From: Omphiscola glabra
Taxonomy: Eukaryota > Mollusca > Gastropoda > Lymnaeidae
Direction: 5' to 3'
NCBI GenBank assembly: GCA_964017045.1
Contig: OZ024802.1
Location: forward strand, 30,156,793 to 30,220,792
DNA: 64,000 nucleotides
Both the position numbers and the translations under genes were made by a program. The notes under the pieces were generated by a model. It was not told the DNA's origin and did no database searches. It worked only from the letters and a program-made list of their open reading frames with translations. The stretch's first letter is position 1; every line of letters begins with the position of its first letter. This document shows, piece by piece, positions 24,301-33,769 of the stretch.

Positions 24301-24863
24301 AACAAACGGTTGCCAACGTCCAGAAAATCAACTCGGATCTTGCAGGCAAAGTCAGAGAGTTGGAGTCACAGCTTGGGGACAAGGAAGGGAGGTTCTGCAA
24401 TGGGGTTTTGTACTGGAAAATCCAAGAGTTCAGCCAGTATCAGATGAAAGCTGTCTCGGGTGAGTCCAGCATGCTGCACAGTCCCCCTTTCTACACCAGC
24501 CCGTGGGGCTACAAGATGTGCATCCGGGCCAACATCACCACCAACAGCCCTGACGACCCGGGCTACTACCTGTCTCTCTTTGTCCACTTTATGCAGGGTC
24601 AGAATGACGTATACCTGTCGTGGCCGTTTTCAGGTAAAATTGTTTTGAGCATCATAGATCAAAGCCCAGACCAGACCAGCTGCAATCACATTACGGAGAC
24701 TTTAATTGCAAAACCCCACCTGGCGGCTTTTCAAAGGCCAACCACTCATCGCAATCACAAGGGTTTTGGCTACATTGAGTTCTTGTCCTTGGGGTCTCTG
24801 AGGACACGCAACTACCTGAAAGACGACACAGTTGTAATAAAGGCTGAAGTCACTCAAGACTGA
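15148..24863 (+). CDS. TRAF6: TRAF6-like adaptor / RING E3 ubiquitin ligase, complete six-exon gene
   Basis: Exons 15148-15380, 16573-16729, 17529-17690, 20268-20339, 21553-21630 and 23586-24863 join with GT-AG introns and matching phases into 1,980 nt (659 aa). Domains: a RING finger C49-C52-C64-H66-C69-C72-C81-C84; TRAF-type zinc fingers at about 110-234, with the motif CPVDNEPL...[11 protein letters not shown] just after the RING; a long Ser-rich linker; a coiled coil at about 446-500 ([12 protein letters not shown]); and a C-terminal MATH/TRAF-C domain at about 507-657 with the TRAF6-type [22 protein letters not shown] and GFGYIEF motifs. The family relays Toll/IL-1R and TNF-receptor-type signals in the cytoplasm by K63-linked ubiquitination upstream of NF-kB and MAPK. 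It is longer than the vertebrate protein (about 520 aa), mainly because of the linker in the last exon. Confidence 0.93.
15441..15965 (+). mobile_element. LINE 3' end (family A) in TRAF6 intron 1
   Basis: Closely resembles 63205-63695 along its length. One frame gives a decayed reverse-transcriptase C terminus of the form DWNKLPK...[13 protein letters not shown], broken by frameshifts. It shares with the other copies a terminal GATCAATACATTGATCG segment and a short purine-rich tail. A 5'-truncated, inactive copy. Confidence 0.7.
16573..16729 (+). CDS. TRAF6: TRAF6 exon 2: RING end and first zinc-finger segment
   Basis: Acceptor AACAG before 16573. Completes an Arg codon, then supplies the last RING ligands C81 and C84 and the [11 protein letters not shown] motif. 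Donor GTTTGT; ends in phase 0. Confidence 0.9.
17529..17690 (+). CDS. TRAF6: TRAF6 exon 3: TRAF-type zinc fingers
   Basis: 54 codons, phase 0 on both sides, acceptor CAACAG and donor GTTAGC. Cys/His pattern [12 protein letters not shown]...[13 protein letters not shown]. Confidence 0.88.
17859..18146. mobile_element. foldback element with 18-bp flanking duplication, TRAF6 intron 3
   Basis: A long imperfect palindrome. The left arm (AAATTTGTTTGAAAGAAATT, then a GTTGACGG-type unit) is mirrored by the right arm ending in AAATTTCTTTCAAACAAATT. The core 17940-18065 is a TCAGTTCACAC-type MITE. Identical 18-bp direct repeats (TTTGGAGCTGACCAAAAA) occur at 17831-17848 and 18167-18184 outside the arms. 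Confidence 0.65.
18369..19155 (+). mobile_element. LINE 3' end (family B) in TRAF6 intron 3
   Basis: An open frame at 18369-18827 encodes about 150 residues of the C-terminal part of a CR1/L2/Jockey-like reverse-transcriptase polyprotein ([51 protein letters not shown]). The following 3' region holds a 43-bp tandem array and an (AAT)n tail at about 19125-19152. The rest of the LINE is absent, so this is a 5'-truncated insertion. A diverged piece of the same family lies at 33400-33710. Confidence 0.85.
18942..19110. repeat. 43-bp tandem repeat within a LINE 3' region, about 4 copies
   Basis: Units beginning TGTACAGCGTGGTGAGCCCA. The related LINE fragment near 33660 carries only about one unit, so copy number varies between insertions. 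Confidence 0.9.
20268..20339 (+). CDS. TRAF6: TRAF6 exon 4: TRAF-type zinc finger
   Basis: 24 codons, phase 0. Acceptor TTTACAG, donor GTCAGT. Encodes [20 protein letters not shown]. Confidence 0.85.
20629..20740 (-). mobile_element. repeat with hammerhead-ribozyme-like core, copy 1 (TRAF6 intron 4-5 region)
   Basis: About 110 bp nearly identical to 23197-23312. On the minus strand it holds CTGATGA (20726-20732), a GGC/GCC stem II, then GAAAC (20710-20714) and a self-complementary AAACGTTT. That order matches the conserved hammerhead core. Penelope-like retroelements are known to carry such minimal hammerheads, so this may be a fragment of one. Confidence 0.6.
20706..20736 (-). ncRNA. hammerhead ribozyme-like motif, copy 1
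   Basis: CTGATGA, 3-bp stem II with a short loop, GAAAC, then GTT as a possible cleavage triplet. Bases flanking the core (TAC against GTA) can form a 3-bp stem I. Stem III is the short palindrome ACGT, so cleavage would probably need a dimer. Activity is not shown. Confidence 0.5.
21553..21630 (+). CDS. TRAF6: TRAF6 exon 5: last TRAF-type zinc finger
   Basis: 26 codons, phase 0. Acceptor GATTTAG, donor GTAAGT. Encodes [20 protein letters not shown], matching the final finger of TRAF6 proteins. Confidence 0.87.
21682..22518. repeat. ~60-bp minisatellite, about 14 copies, TRAF6 intron 5
   Basis: G-rich units with the conserved core TCACGCTTCTAGTGGTAGGG followed by G runs of variable length; strong purine strand bias. 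Confidence 0.95.
22535..22905. repeat. 33-bp minisatellite, about 11 copies, TRAF6 intron 5
   Basis: Units containing GACAAGGGTGTCAAACATTT. The unit length is divisible by three, so both strands show spurious long frames. Confidence 0.95.
23197..23312 (-). mobile_element. repeat with hammerhead-ribozyme-like core, copy 2 (TRAF6 intron 5)
   Basis: Near-identical to 20629-20740. Minus-strand CTGATGA at 23293-23299 and GAAAC at 23277-23281 with a GGC/GCC stem between them. Confidence 0.6.
23273..23303 (-). ncRNA. hammerhead ribozyme-like motif, copy 2
   Basis: Same core order as copy 1 with loop changes only in stem II, which leaves the conserved CTGATGA, GGC/GCC and GAAAC elements intact. Confidence 0.5.
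23586..24863 (+). CDS. TRAF6: TRAF6 exon 6: linker, coiled coil, MATH domain, stop
   Basis: 425 codons ending at TGA 24861-24863. The acceptor TTCCAG is followed directly by an in-frame ATG, so this exon alone is open and could encode a RING-less form if transcribed separately. MATH motifs make the TRAF6 assignment firm. Confidence 0.93.
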   Translation: MTRSKENEHLQSQVPAHMKQLCCAVTTIASQLGMPRINVEKQRSSPQEGLTGTMDTLLRMFHTSSTSGALGFSEATQEPGVSSSDSSRATRQQMDLASGQRRRGPSPHRSETAALEEYVDGDHRISTTMYPSSLPLNQNGASNNSNFVPFHFSDPGAGPLLNSVHSFTTRTKNPVCRLSYQSHATLTEDSANGLMREFYQDDELSGSSTVSQVAKLVQELSLSFEEKTAVQQQQINELQQTVANVQKINSDLAGKVRELESQLGDKEGRFCNGVLYWKIQEFSQYQMKAVSGESSMLHSPPFYTSPWGYKMCIRANITTNSPDDPGYYLSLFVHFMQGQNDVYLSWPFSGKIVLSIIDQSPDQTSCNHITETLIAKPHLAAFQRPTTHRNHKGFGYIEFLSLGSLRTRNYLKDDTVVIKAEVTQD

Positions 24864-24990
24864 ACCCCCCCCCCCCCCAAAGACTATCTCCTCCCCCCCC
24901 TTCAAGACTGATCCCCCATCACTCAAGATGGATTTCACCCCCCTCACCCTCCCCTCACTCAAGAATGATTCCCCCCCTCTTTGCCACAAA
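24864..24990 (+). repeat. C-rich degenerate duplication of the TRAF6 terminal codons
   Basis: The bases around the stop, CACTCAAGACTGA, recur in degenerate form three more times (near 24902, 24920 and 24957), separated by C runs. Confidence 0.6.
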
Positions 24991-25743
24991 TAGCAAGGAC
25001 CCAGAAATGTTGCATTCATTCATCACAAATTAGATAAAAACTTGAAAAATACCTGGCTAATCAAATTATAATAGCAATGATTCAAATGTTTATGTATATC
25101 ACTTGGAATAGTTTAGGAAGCAAATCCATTGGCAGGGCATTAATATATATATATATATATATTTTAGACGAATATTGGAGGTTTTTTGTGTGTGTATGTT
25201 GATATCACTTTCTGTGGTGTCAGGACCAAAGAGTTGTATTGTCATATCTGAGTGGTGAAGTGTTTGTCACTGGCATTGGGGTTTTGTTGGGTCATGACAA
25301 GTTCCTGTGGCAGTTGGAAAATCCACATTGCCCGCTTGACTGAAGGAGTGATGTAAGTAACATGGGATTTCAATGAATTTACGTTTTAACACCTTCTATT
25401 TGAAGAATAGACGTGCGATGGAAGGAACATTACAGTATCTATTCCTTAACAATGGGTAATTGTGTTGGAAGGTCTTCTTCTTCTTCTTTTTGTCTTCTTC
25501 CTTTCAATACTTTCATATGTTTTTCTGATTAAATGTGACCAGAGCTTGCAAAATTTTTTTTTAAAAAAATATATATATATAATTTCACCAAATCAAGCAA
25601 GCCATACCCTATTGAGTAAAATGTGTACAATATGCCTTTATGAACTTGTTTGTACTTACTGTATAGTCTTACTACAGATAGGGCTGTGTGTTTTGCTTTG
25701 ATTACACCATAGACTACTTTCTACTTACACAACTTGTTTGCTT

Positions 25744-25749
25744 AATAAA
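25744..25749 (+). terminator. candidate TRAF6 polyadenylation signal (proximal)
   Basis: First AATAAA I noted after the TRAF6 stop, about 880 nt downstream. AATAAA also occurs at 26312-26317. Chance occurrence is common in AT-rich DNA, so the true site is uncertain. Confidence 0.3.
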
Positions 25750-27318
25750 AAATTAGGTCTGTCACCGGCTCAATAATTATTATATAAAAGAATTGCATTT
25801 TTTGTCTATAGCCCCCAATTTTTTTCAGACATAGTGATCTTTGTTCTTTTCACTAACTTTCTCAAAGTTTTTCTTGAATGTACTGTGTATTTGTACATTG
25901 TTGTTAACTAAGCAATATGGTCTGAAATATCTCAACTGATTTTTTTTAAAGTGTAATTTTTTCAAAAACTTTGCTTTACAAAAATATGTCCTTTATAATT
26001 ATAACACGAAGAAAGGAAACAAAGTAACAATCCTAGCGTTTCTTGAATTCTTGCTGTAATATCAAAATACACTTCACTGCTGTTTTGACAATGTGTGATT
26101 GAGACAACTGAAGTTTAAAAAAATCATGTGTTTTAAAAAAATCATGTGTTACAAAAAACTCATGTGTTTAAAAAAACAACAAAAAACAAAAAACACCTTC
26201 ACTGTTGACAGGCAATTCTTTTTGTAACTGTTGATGTTAAAAGTAAACTTTGAACCATTTTATGTATTCTAACTCCATAGCTATGTTCAGATTAAATATA
26301 TTATGTGTGCCAATAAAACATACTCACATACTTTTAATGACATGAAAACAGCTGCATGGCATTTTAATTTGTAAGATGGTTTTTGTTCCACACAGAGAGC
26401 TTTAAATAACGTTATATATGGTTAAAACTGAACTTGTCGGCCAGGTGGATGTGAGACCCTGACGAAGATAAATACTGACCAGTTTCATTATTGATGTGGA
26501 ACGTGTAGTCGTGTTGAAAAACGCACTTGCAGTGTCTCACATCGCCCACACCGAACACACGGCTTGTAATATTGAAATATATCATCAAAACTGCCGAAAC
26601 GGAGGAGATGTCTGGTAAGAAATTGCAGTGGGTGAGGATTGAAATCCAAGTTTGGGGAGATGTGGTGTTGCTCTATAAAGTATTTATAAATGTCTGAGAT
26701 AAATCCATGCCTTTGTACAGTATTAATTTAAAGTATCCATCATGGGCGGGAAACAGCTACAGCTGTTTAAAATTTCAAAAATTCACTTTAACTAATGGGA
26801 TTGTACAATTTATTATGCAAGAATATTTTTGAAAAATAAAAAAAAATGATCAAGACGGATCATTGAAGCATTGTACCCGTGCGAGTGAAAAATGTTTGAA
26901 AAATTGTCCCATAGTATAATGTTATAATTTTCAAGAAATTAATTCATCTTTCTTGTACAATAGCAAGGTGGATACCATATTTTATGGACTATAAGACGCA
27001 CCTTAATTTTTAAGCAATTTTTAAAAAAAATTAAAATATTTCCATTTTTACTATTAGATTTATAGTAATTTCAAGTATAAGACGCACATGAATTTTGGAG
27101 ATAATTTTTCGAAGAAAAATGTGCAACTTGTAGCCTGTAAAATACAGTATATCTTTTTTGAAAATATCATGACTAGGAATACTAAGCTGTCTTTGTTCCA
27201 ATGACTAAGACTTGGCCATTGATTAACGAGTTCCTGTATTGCTTTAGTCTGTTATTATAGTCTAGTTTCAGCATTCTATAAATAATAATAATACATGATG
27301 AAAGATTGATGCAGTAGC

Positions 27319-27474
27319 CTAGATGTGTAGAGACATTAGCTTTATATTGCTACTGTGTACACATTTATTGCTAGATGTGTAGAGACATCGGCTTTATATT
27401 GCTACTGTGTACACATTTATTGCTAGATGTGTAGAGACATTAGCTTTATATTGCTACTGTGTACACATTTATTT
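27319..27474. repeat. 52-bp tandem repeat, 3 copies
   Basis: Units starting CTAGATGTGTAGAGACAT at 27319, 27371 and 27423, nearly identical. Confidence 0.9.
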
Positions 27475-27616
27475 GTTATGCCATTAGCATAGAAGATTAG
27501 TACTGCTTTACAGTAAATGTATCGATTTATTTTGTATATATATATATATAGATTGGTACATTAGCATAGTACAGAAGCAATATGATGCATTATATTCCTG
27601 TAGTGTACAAGATTGC

Positions 27617-27944
27617 TTCCGGAACTTTGTACAAAAGAAATTTGTTCAAAGGAAAATTGTTCAACTGAAGTTTATTTGAACAGAAACTTGTTTGAATGGA
27701 AGTTTGTTTTCAAAATGCAACGATACAATTTTTAAAATTAAATAGTTAACATTTTGTCTATTTATCGCCCTCACCTTCCGTTTAAAAAAATTAATAAATC
27801 TCCATGTTACACATTTAATTTCAAACAAACTTACGTTTAAAAAAATTTATGTCTGAACAAACTTCCGTCTTACAAACTTCTGTCAAACAAACTTCTTTCT
27901 AACAATTTTCCCTTTAAAGAAATTTCTTTTGTACAAATTTCTGG
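27617..27944. mobile_element. foldback element (GGAAATTTG-type arms), diverged copy
   Basis: The left arm carries repeated AAATTTGTTCAAAGGAAAAT-like units. The right arm carries their reverse complements, ending TACAAATTTCTGG. A palindrome of about 330 bp without coding capacity, related to the elements at 17859-18146 and 49978-50437. Confidence 0.6.
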
Positions 27945-28870
27945 ATAGGCTGTAGGATATGTATTAATATAAAATAAGCCCACTAATGTTGTAATGTTTT
28001 ATATACGAACATTAGCATAGTACTAATACTGCATTACAACAGATATGCGTAAGATTGGCACTATAACTTCAAGCCTAAGTAGTACTAATGAAGAAGACTA
28101 GACGGATATACCATTGGTAGCCATTGCTATGGAAACAAAACAAAACAACAAAAAATTTCTTGATCCATAGATATATAGATTGAACATATAAAAAACTGAA
28201 ATGGCTGGTTAATATAATATTATGTTACCTGTTTATTCTGGTCTGTTATTTTATCCTGTCAGATTTCAGTGGGTGTGTAAGATATTTTCTTTTTGTTCAA
28301 GGAGTTTGGAGAGAATATTTGGCCCTGGATAACATTATTTGTGCAATTAAGGTGTATTTTTAAAGCTATTTCAACGTAATTAGCATGTACTTTCCAAGTC
28401 TATTTAGCCTGTACATTCCAAGAAATTTCGGCTTGTACTTTCCAAGAATATTTGGCCTGTACTTTCCATTTGTATTCTCCTAGTCTATTTAGCAATGAAC
28501 TTTTCAAGAATAATAAGCATATAATTTCCAGGAATCTCTCCTTGTTCATTCTTTCACTGACAGTAAATGAGGTTTGTGCAGCTCAGTTCCTCATCTTCTT
28601 CTTCGTTCAGATATTTTCTTAGTTATCTAGACATCACCCTGTGTTACACCAAGGCATCTTCTTGACATCACCCTGTGTTACACCAAGCCATCAAGACATC
28701 ACACCTTGTTACACAAAGGCCAGTAATTTTTAAACATTGATTTATATGCTAATTTGTATTTCTTCTACTGCTATTCATTTATTCATTACTTTATGTGTGC
28801 GCCAATTTAAATAAATTCATGTAATATCAGAGACTGGTCTCTTGATTTCTTGATGTTGAACTTGCCTCAG

Positions 28871-29120
28871 TCAGTTGTTTGTGACAAGTGTTAGTTTCTC
28901 TGTCAGTTGTTTGTGTCAGGTGTTAGTTTCTCTGTCAGTTGTCTGTGTCAAGTGTTAGTTTCTCTGTCAGTTGTTTGTGTCAAGTGTTAGTTTCTCTGTC
29001 AGTTGTCTGTGTCATGTGTTAGTTTCTCTGTCAGTTGTTTGTGTCATGTGTTAGTTTCTCTGTCAGTTGTTTGTGCCAAGTGTTAGTTTCTCTGTCAGTT
29101 GTTTGTGTCGAGTGTTAGAT
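28871..29120. repeat. 32-bp minisatellite, about 8 copies
   Basis: Units GTCAGTTGTTTGTGTCAAGT followed by GTTAGTTTCTCT, with few changes. Confidence 0.95.
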
Positions 29121-29361
29121 TCTTAGCTCTCTGTACATCATGTTAAAATGATGTGATGGTTTTTAACAAAACTTATTATTTTTGTTTTACCATATTGCCT
29201 TATTAATGCCAGATGGGAACACACAAATGATCATATACTAAGTTATACAGTGTTCTTTGAAAGGTTTATGTGAAAAGTTAAGACTGATAATTCACTTTTG
29301 ATAAATCCAATGACAAGGCACAACATATTAACAAGTATAACCAACAACAAGTAATAATACC

Positions 29362-29672
29362 TATCATCGGTTACCTTATATGTATCATGGGTTACCCTAT
29401 ATCTATCATCGGTTACCTTATATGTATCATGGGTTACCCTATATCTATCATCGGTTACCTTATATGTATCATGGGTTACCTTATATGTATCATGGGTAAC
29501 CCTATATGTATCATACGTTACCCTATATCTATCATCGGTTACCTTGTATGTATCATGGGTTACCCTATATCTATCATCGGTTACCTTATATGTATCATGG
29601 GTTACCTATATGTATCACCGGTTACCCTATATGTATCATGGGTTACCCAATATCTAACATTGATTACCCTGC
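29362..29672. repeat. ~21-bp tandem repeat, about 15 copies
   Basis: Alternating ATCATGGGTTACC and ATCATCGGTTACC variants. The period is divisible by three, which explains the spurious open frames here. Confidence 0.93.
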
Positions 29673-30044
29673 CGTTGAATTACACTTGTAGTTCTAACTG
29701 CTGCACCGAAGTGTGCTTAACATAATGTAAATGTCGGCGTGCTCTTTCTTTACATTACCGGTAACTAAATCAAGATGCCGACCCGCGGTAGGATAGGAAT
29801 TGTTTGGGCAGAAGTTTTGAACTTGTGGTTTCAATTTTTGGTCGTGATTCAAAACGTTTTATGACAACCAACAAATTTGACTCGGGATAATTTCTACACA
29901 TTGTCACGTAGCTTGTACACAAACAACAATAATAAACATCAGCAAACTGTAACTGAACGTAACAGTAGGTACACAAAAACACATACACAAGTTTTATTTG
30001 TAACATTTAAGTTATGGTAGAGGCTATGTGTTTTATGACGCTGA

Positions 30045-30800
30045 TACAGTAAAGGATTGACAAGTTCATGATACAGTAAAGGATTGACAAGTTCATGATA
30101 CAGTAAAGGATTGACAAGTTCATGATACAGTAAAGGATTGGCAAGTTCATGATACAGTAAAGGATTGACAAGTTCATGATACAGTAAAGGATTGGCAAGT
30201 TCATGATACAGTAAAGGATTGGCAAGTTCATGATACAGTAAAGGATTGGCAAGTTCATGATACAGTAAAGCATTGACAAGTTCATGATACAGTAAAGCAT
30301 TGACAAGTTCATGATACAGTAAAGCATTGACAAGTTCATGATACAGTAAAGGATTGGCAAGTTCATGATACAGTAAAGGAATTGACAAGTTCATGATACA
30401 GTAAAGGATTGGCAAGTTCATGATACAGTAAAGGAATTGACAAGTTCATGATACAGTAAAGCATTGACAAGTTCATGATACAGTAAAGCATTGACAAGTT
30501 CATGATACAGTAAAGGAATTGACAAGTTCATGATACAGTAAAGCATTGACAAGTTCATGATACAGTAAAGGATTGACAAGTTCATGATACAGTAAAGGAT
30601 TGACAAGTTCATGATACAGTAAAGGATTGACAAGTTCATGATACAGTAAAGGATTGACAAGTTCATGATACAGTAAAGGATTGACAAGTTCATGATACAG
30701 TAAAGCATTGAAAAGTTCATGATACAGTAAAGCATTGACAAGTTCATGATACAGTAAAGGATTGACAAGTTCATGATACAGTAAAGGAGCGACAAGTTCA
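30045..30800. repeat. 27-bp minisatellite, about 28 copies
   Basis: Units containing AAGTTCATGATACAGTAAAG with GGATTG/GCATTG variants. Occasional 28-bp units shift the period. Spurious minus-strand frames arise from it. Confidence 0.95.
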
Positions 30801-30958
30801 TTGCAAATGTTCATCTCTTGTGTCAGAGTGCCTGATAATTTCACAATAGTTGTGCAAATAGCTTTTGCGTTAATATCCCATCCTACACGTGCACCCTATT
30901 TGCAGCTAAAACAAATATTTTGTTTGTTTAAAGAGTACGGCCCTTAGACTACTTGGAG

Positions 30959-31156
30959 CAGTGGTTCTCAGCCTTCCTAATGCCGCGACCCTTTAATGCA
31001 GTTCCTCGGATTGTGGTGACCCCCCAACCATAAAATTATTTTCGTTGCTACTTCATAAATATGTGTTTTCCAATGGTCTTAGGCGACCCCTGTTTAAGGG
31101 TCGTTCGAACCCCCCCCCCCCCAAAGGGGTCGCGACCAACAGTTTGAGAACCGCTG
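30959..31156 (+). mobile_element. SPIN-like hAT non-autonomous element, copy 1
   Basis: Begins CAGTGGTTCTCAGCCTTCCT, continues with AATGCCGCGACCCTTTAATG and the ACCATAAAATTATTTTCGTT segment, and ends GAGAACCGCTG. This order and wording match my memory of the SPIN (Space Invader) hAT family termini. The middle is missing, as in SPIN MITEs. Flanks ACTTGGAG and ACTCAGAG agree at 6 of 8 positions, an aged 8-bp duplication. Confidence 0.75.
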
Positions 31157-31672
31157 ACTCAGAGTCTTGAAATTACACCCCAATGCTATTTTAAGTGGCT
31201 CGCCGCCCCAATGGACATGGCAGCACTGATTCCTATTGTGAAGAACATCGAAACATCCATCTCCCCCCCCCCCCCCCCCCAAAGCCCAAACAATACCGTC
31301 GTCTGAATATGAAAAAACAGCCATAAATGATAAACAAGTCGACGTGAAAGGCCTTTTACGGGTTTGCACTTAATGCCACGCTCAACTGCAAACAGTGAAA
31401 AGAAATTGTGAACTTTGTCCTCCCCTTTCTGATCATACGGCAAGACGTGTCAACAGATGTGGGTAAACCCGATTTAAAATTAAAGCAAATCTGGCATCAC
31501 ACAAAAATAAAAAATAACAGTGACGTGCAGTAATTGCCTGGCATGCCAATAACAATATTATGTGCTGATTAAACTTCTGAGATCTGCACACGACATGAAG
31601 GGATTGGAAGAACCACGGGGGAGGGGGGGGGGGAATAAGTGGGTTGCAAGAAAAATACATGAAGGAAGGGAG

Positions 31673-31860
31673 CAGTGGCGTAGTGAGGGTGGGGGGCAAG
31701 GGGGGCATCATGCCCCGGGCGCTACTCACAAAGGGGCGCCAAATGGTATATTTTACTATAATATTGTATGGTTTTCGAATGGGGGGCGCTAAAAAGGTAT
31801 TGGAGGGGGCGCTAAAAAGGTATTGTGCCCCGGGCGCGAGTTCAGCTCGCTACGCCACTG
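31673..31860. mobile_element. hAT-type MITE, CAGTGGCGTAG family, copy 3
   Basis: Opposite orientation to copies 1 and 2. Perfect 8-bp duplication GAAGGGAG at 31665-31672 and 31861-31868. Contains an internal short duplication of the CGCTAAAAAGGTATTG segment, also seen in copy 4. Confidence 0.85.
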
Positions 31861-31876
31861 GAAGGGAGGCAGTTTA

Positions 31877-32339
31877 GGGGTCGTTCGCAAATTACGTCAC
31901 GCTCAGGGGGAGTAAGGTCGAGAATTTGTGACATTATGTGACCCGGGGGGGGGGGGGGGGCGTCAAAAAATTGTGACGTCACGTTTTTTTTTTTTTTAAA
32001 AAAATCTAAAATGTTCTAAATTTGAAACATCTTTATCTAATTAATTTTAAAAACATTAATTTGAGGTCGAAATTGCCTCAGGTATTATACATAATACTAT
32101 GAACTATGAACTCAGTCGCCCACATCTTTTGCGCATATCGAAAAAGAACACAAAAACGGTTGTGGCCATTTTACATTCGGCTTGTGGATGTATTCGTTGT
32201 TTCGCGTCACAGTTTTCAAACAATTCTACATCTGAATCCATTATGGGTATATGTTAAAAAATAAAATCATAGTTTATTTATGATATTATATGTATGTTTT
32301 AAATTTATTAGGTGTGACGTGTAATTTACGAACGACCCC
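31877..32339. mobile_element. TTA-flanked inverted-repeat element (PIF/Harbinger-like MITE)
   Basis: Terminal repeats GGGGTCGTTCGCAAATTACG (left) and the reverse complement of GGGGTCGTTCGTAAATTACA (right). Flanked by TTA at 31874-31876 and 32340-32342. A 3-bp TTA/TWA duplication is typical of PIF/Harbinger. No transposase inside. Confidence 0.65.
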
Positions 32340-32393
32340 TTAGGAAGGAAATGAGAGAGTTTTCTTTTGGGTTAAATTAACACCAGAACTATC

Positions 32394-32526
32394 AAAAGGC
32401 ACCTATAAAAAGGCACCTATCAAAAGGCACCTATCAAAAGGCACCTATCAAAAGGCACCTATCAAAAGGCACCTATCAAAAGGCACCTATCAAAAGGCAC
32501 CTATCAAAAGGCACCTATCAAAAGGC
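32394..32526. repeat. 14-bp tandem repeat, about 9 copies
   Basis: Units CAAAAGGCACCTAT, almost perfect. Confidence 0.95.
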
Positions 32527-32699
32527 AAACTCGTCAATACAAATGGATGCTTTCATTTAATGACATTACCTTACACTTACATGTCACTGTGGTTTTTATT
32601 ATTATTATTTTTACTATTATTATTTTTATTATTATTATTATTATCATTTTATAATGTTTAAAAATGGATTGTCCATGCATTGCATGAAATCGTGCAAGT

Positions 32700-33175
32700 C
32701 GACAGCCAGATGTCCATCTTGTGTTGCAACGTGCATATGTGATAGGGCCTACTTTTGATCATCTTATATTGTAATGTGCATACGTGATAGGGCCGACTGT
32801 TGATCAGATGTTCATCTTGTGTTGTAATGTGCATATGTGATAGGGCCTACTGTTGATCAGATGTTCATCTTGTGTTGTAATGTGCATATGTGATAGGGCC
32901 TACTGTTGATCAGATGTTCATCTTGTGTTGCAATGTGTATATGTGATAGGGCCGACTGTTGGTCAGATGTTCATCTCATGTTGTAATGTGCATATGTGAT
33001 AGGGTCCACTGTTGATCAGATGTTCATCTTGTGTTGCAATGTGCATATGTGATAAGGCATACTGTTGATCAGATGTGCATCTTGTGTTGCAATGTGCACA
33101 TGTGATAGGGTCTACTGTTGATCATATGTTCATCTCATTTTGTAATGTGCATATGTGATAGGGCATCTATTGATC
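32700..33175. repeat. 53-bp minisatellite, about 9 copies
   Basis: Units containing AATGTGCATATGTGATAGGG and GATCAGATGTTCATCTTGTG with moderate divergence. Confidence 0.93.
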
Positions 33176-33399
33176 TTTTTGTCAAGAGACACGTATTGTG
33201 ACTACTAAATAAAATAAAGTATATACACAGATCTACTTTGATCGTATTGTTTATTTTGTTATTGATATGAATAAATTCAAAACATCAAAGATTCTCATCC
33301 ACACAAATACAATGCACGATGTTTAAGCATCGCGTTTTATTTAGTACGCCATTCATTCATTAACTTGTTTGCAGCCAAACAGTTCTAAATTAAATGCCC

Positions 33400-33710
33400 T
33401 TAAACAATGGAATTCTCTTCCACTACACATCCGCAGCCTTCAAAACTGCACTCAAAACACATCTCTTTAAACTCTACTATCCTGACTGACCCTTCCCCCC
33501 CCCCTCCCCGACCGATAAATGATGCTGCTGGGTGCCGTCCGTGGCTTGACATGTAAATAGTTCTTGAATGGGTGGAGTAAATACAGATTTGTTTTGTTTT
33601 ATTTAATTAACGCATGTTAATTAATTTTTTCAAGTTCATGATTATGTTTGTTAAATTGTATGTACAGCGTGGTGAGACCAGCCCTAGGTACCGTGCCATA
33701 AGGGGACTGC
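33400..33710 (+). mobile_element. LINE 3' end (family B), diverged fragment
   Basis: Shares AACAATGGAATTCTCTTCCA, TTCAAAACTGCACTCAAAAC and TGTACAGCGTGGTGAG with the copy at 18369-19155, but has a short internal deletion and no tandem expansion. Confidence 0.75.
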
Positions 33711-33769
33711 AACTTCCCTTGTCACCCAAAGTTATCGTTCATACCGGGGAGTACAAAGAACGTACAAAG

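Noticed and set aside
26985..27110. ACTATAAGACGCACC repeated twice, considered as a MITE
   Set aside because: The motif resembles widespread repeat termini, but I could not define ends or a duplication.
30007..30844. Several long minus-strand frames of repeating MNLSILYCI or LLYHELVN type
   Set aside because: By-product of the 27-bp minisatellite; no non-repetitive domain.
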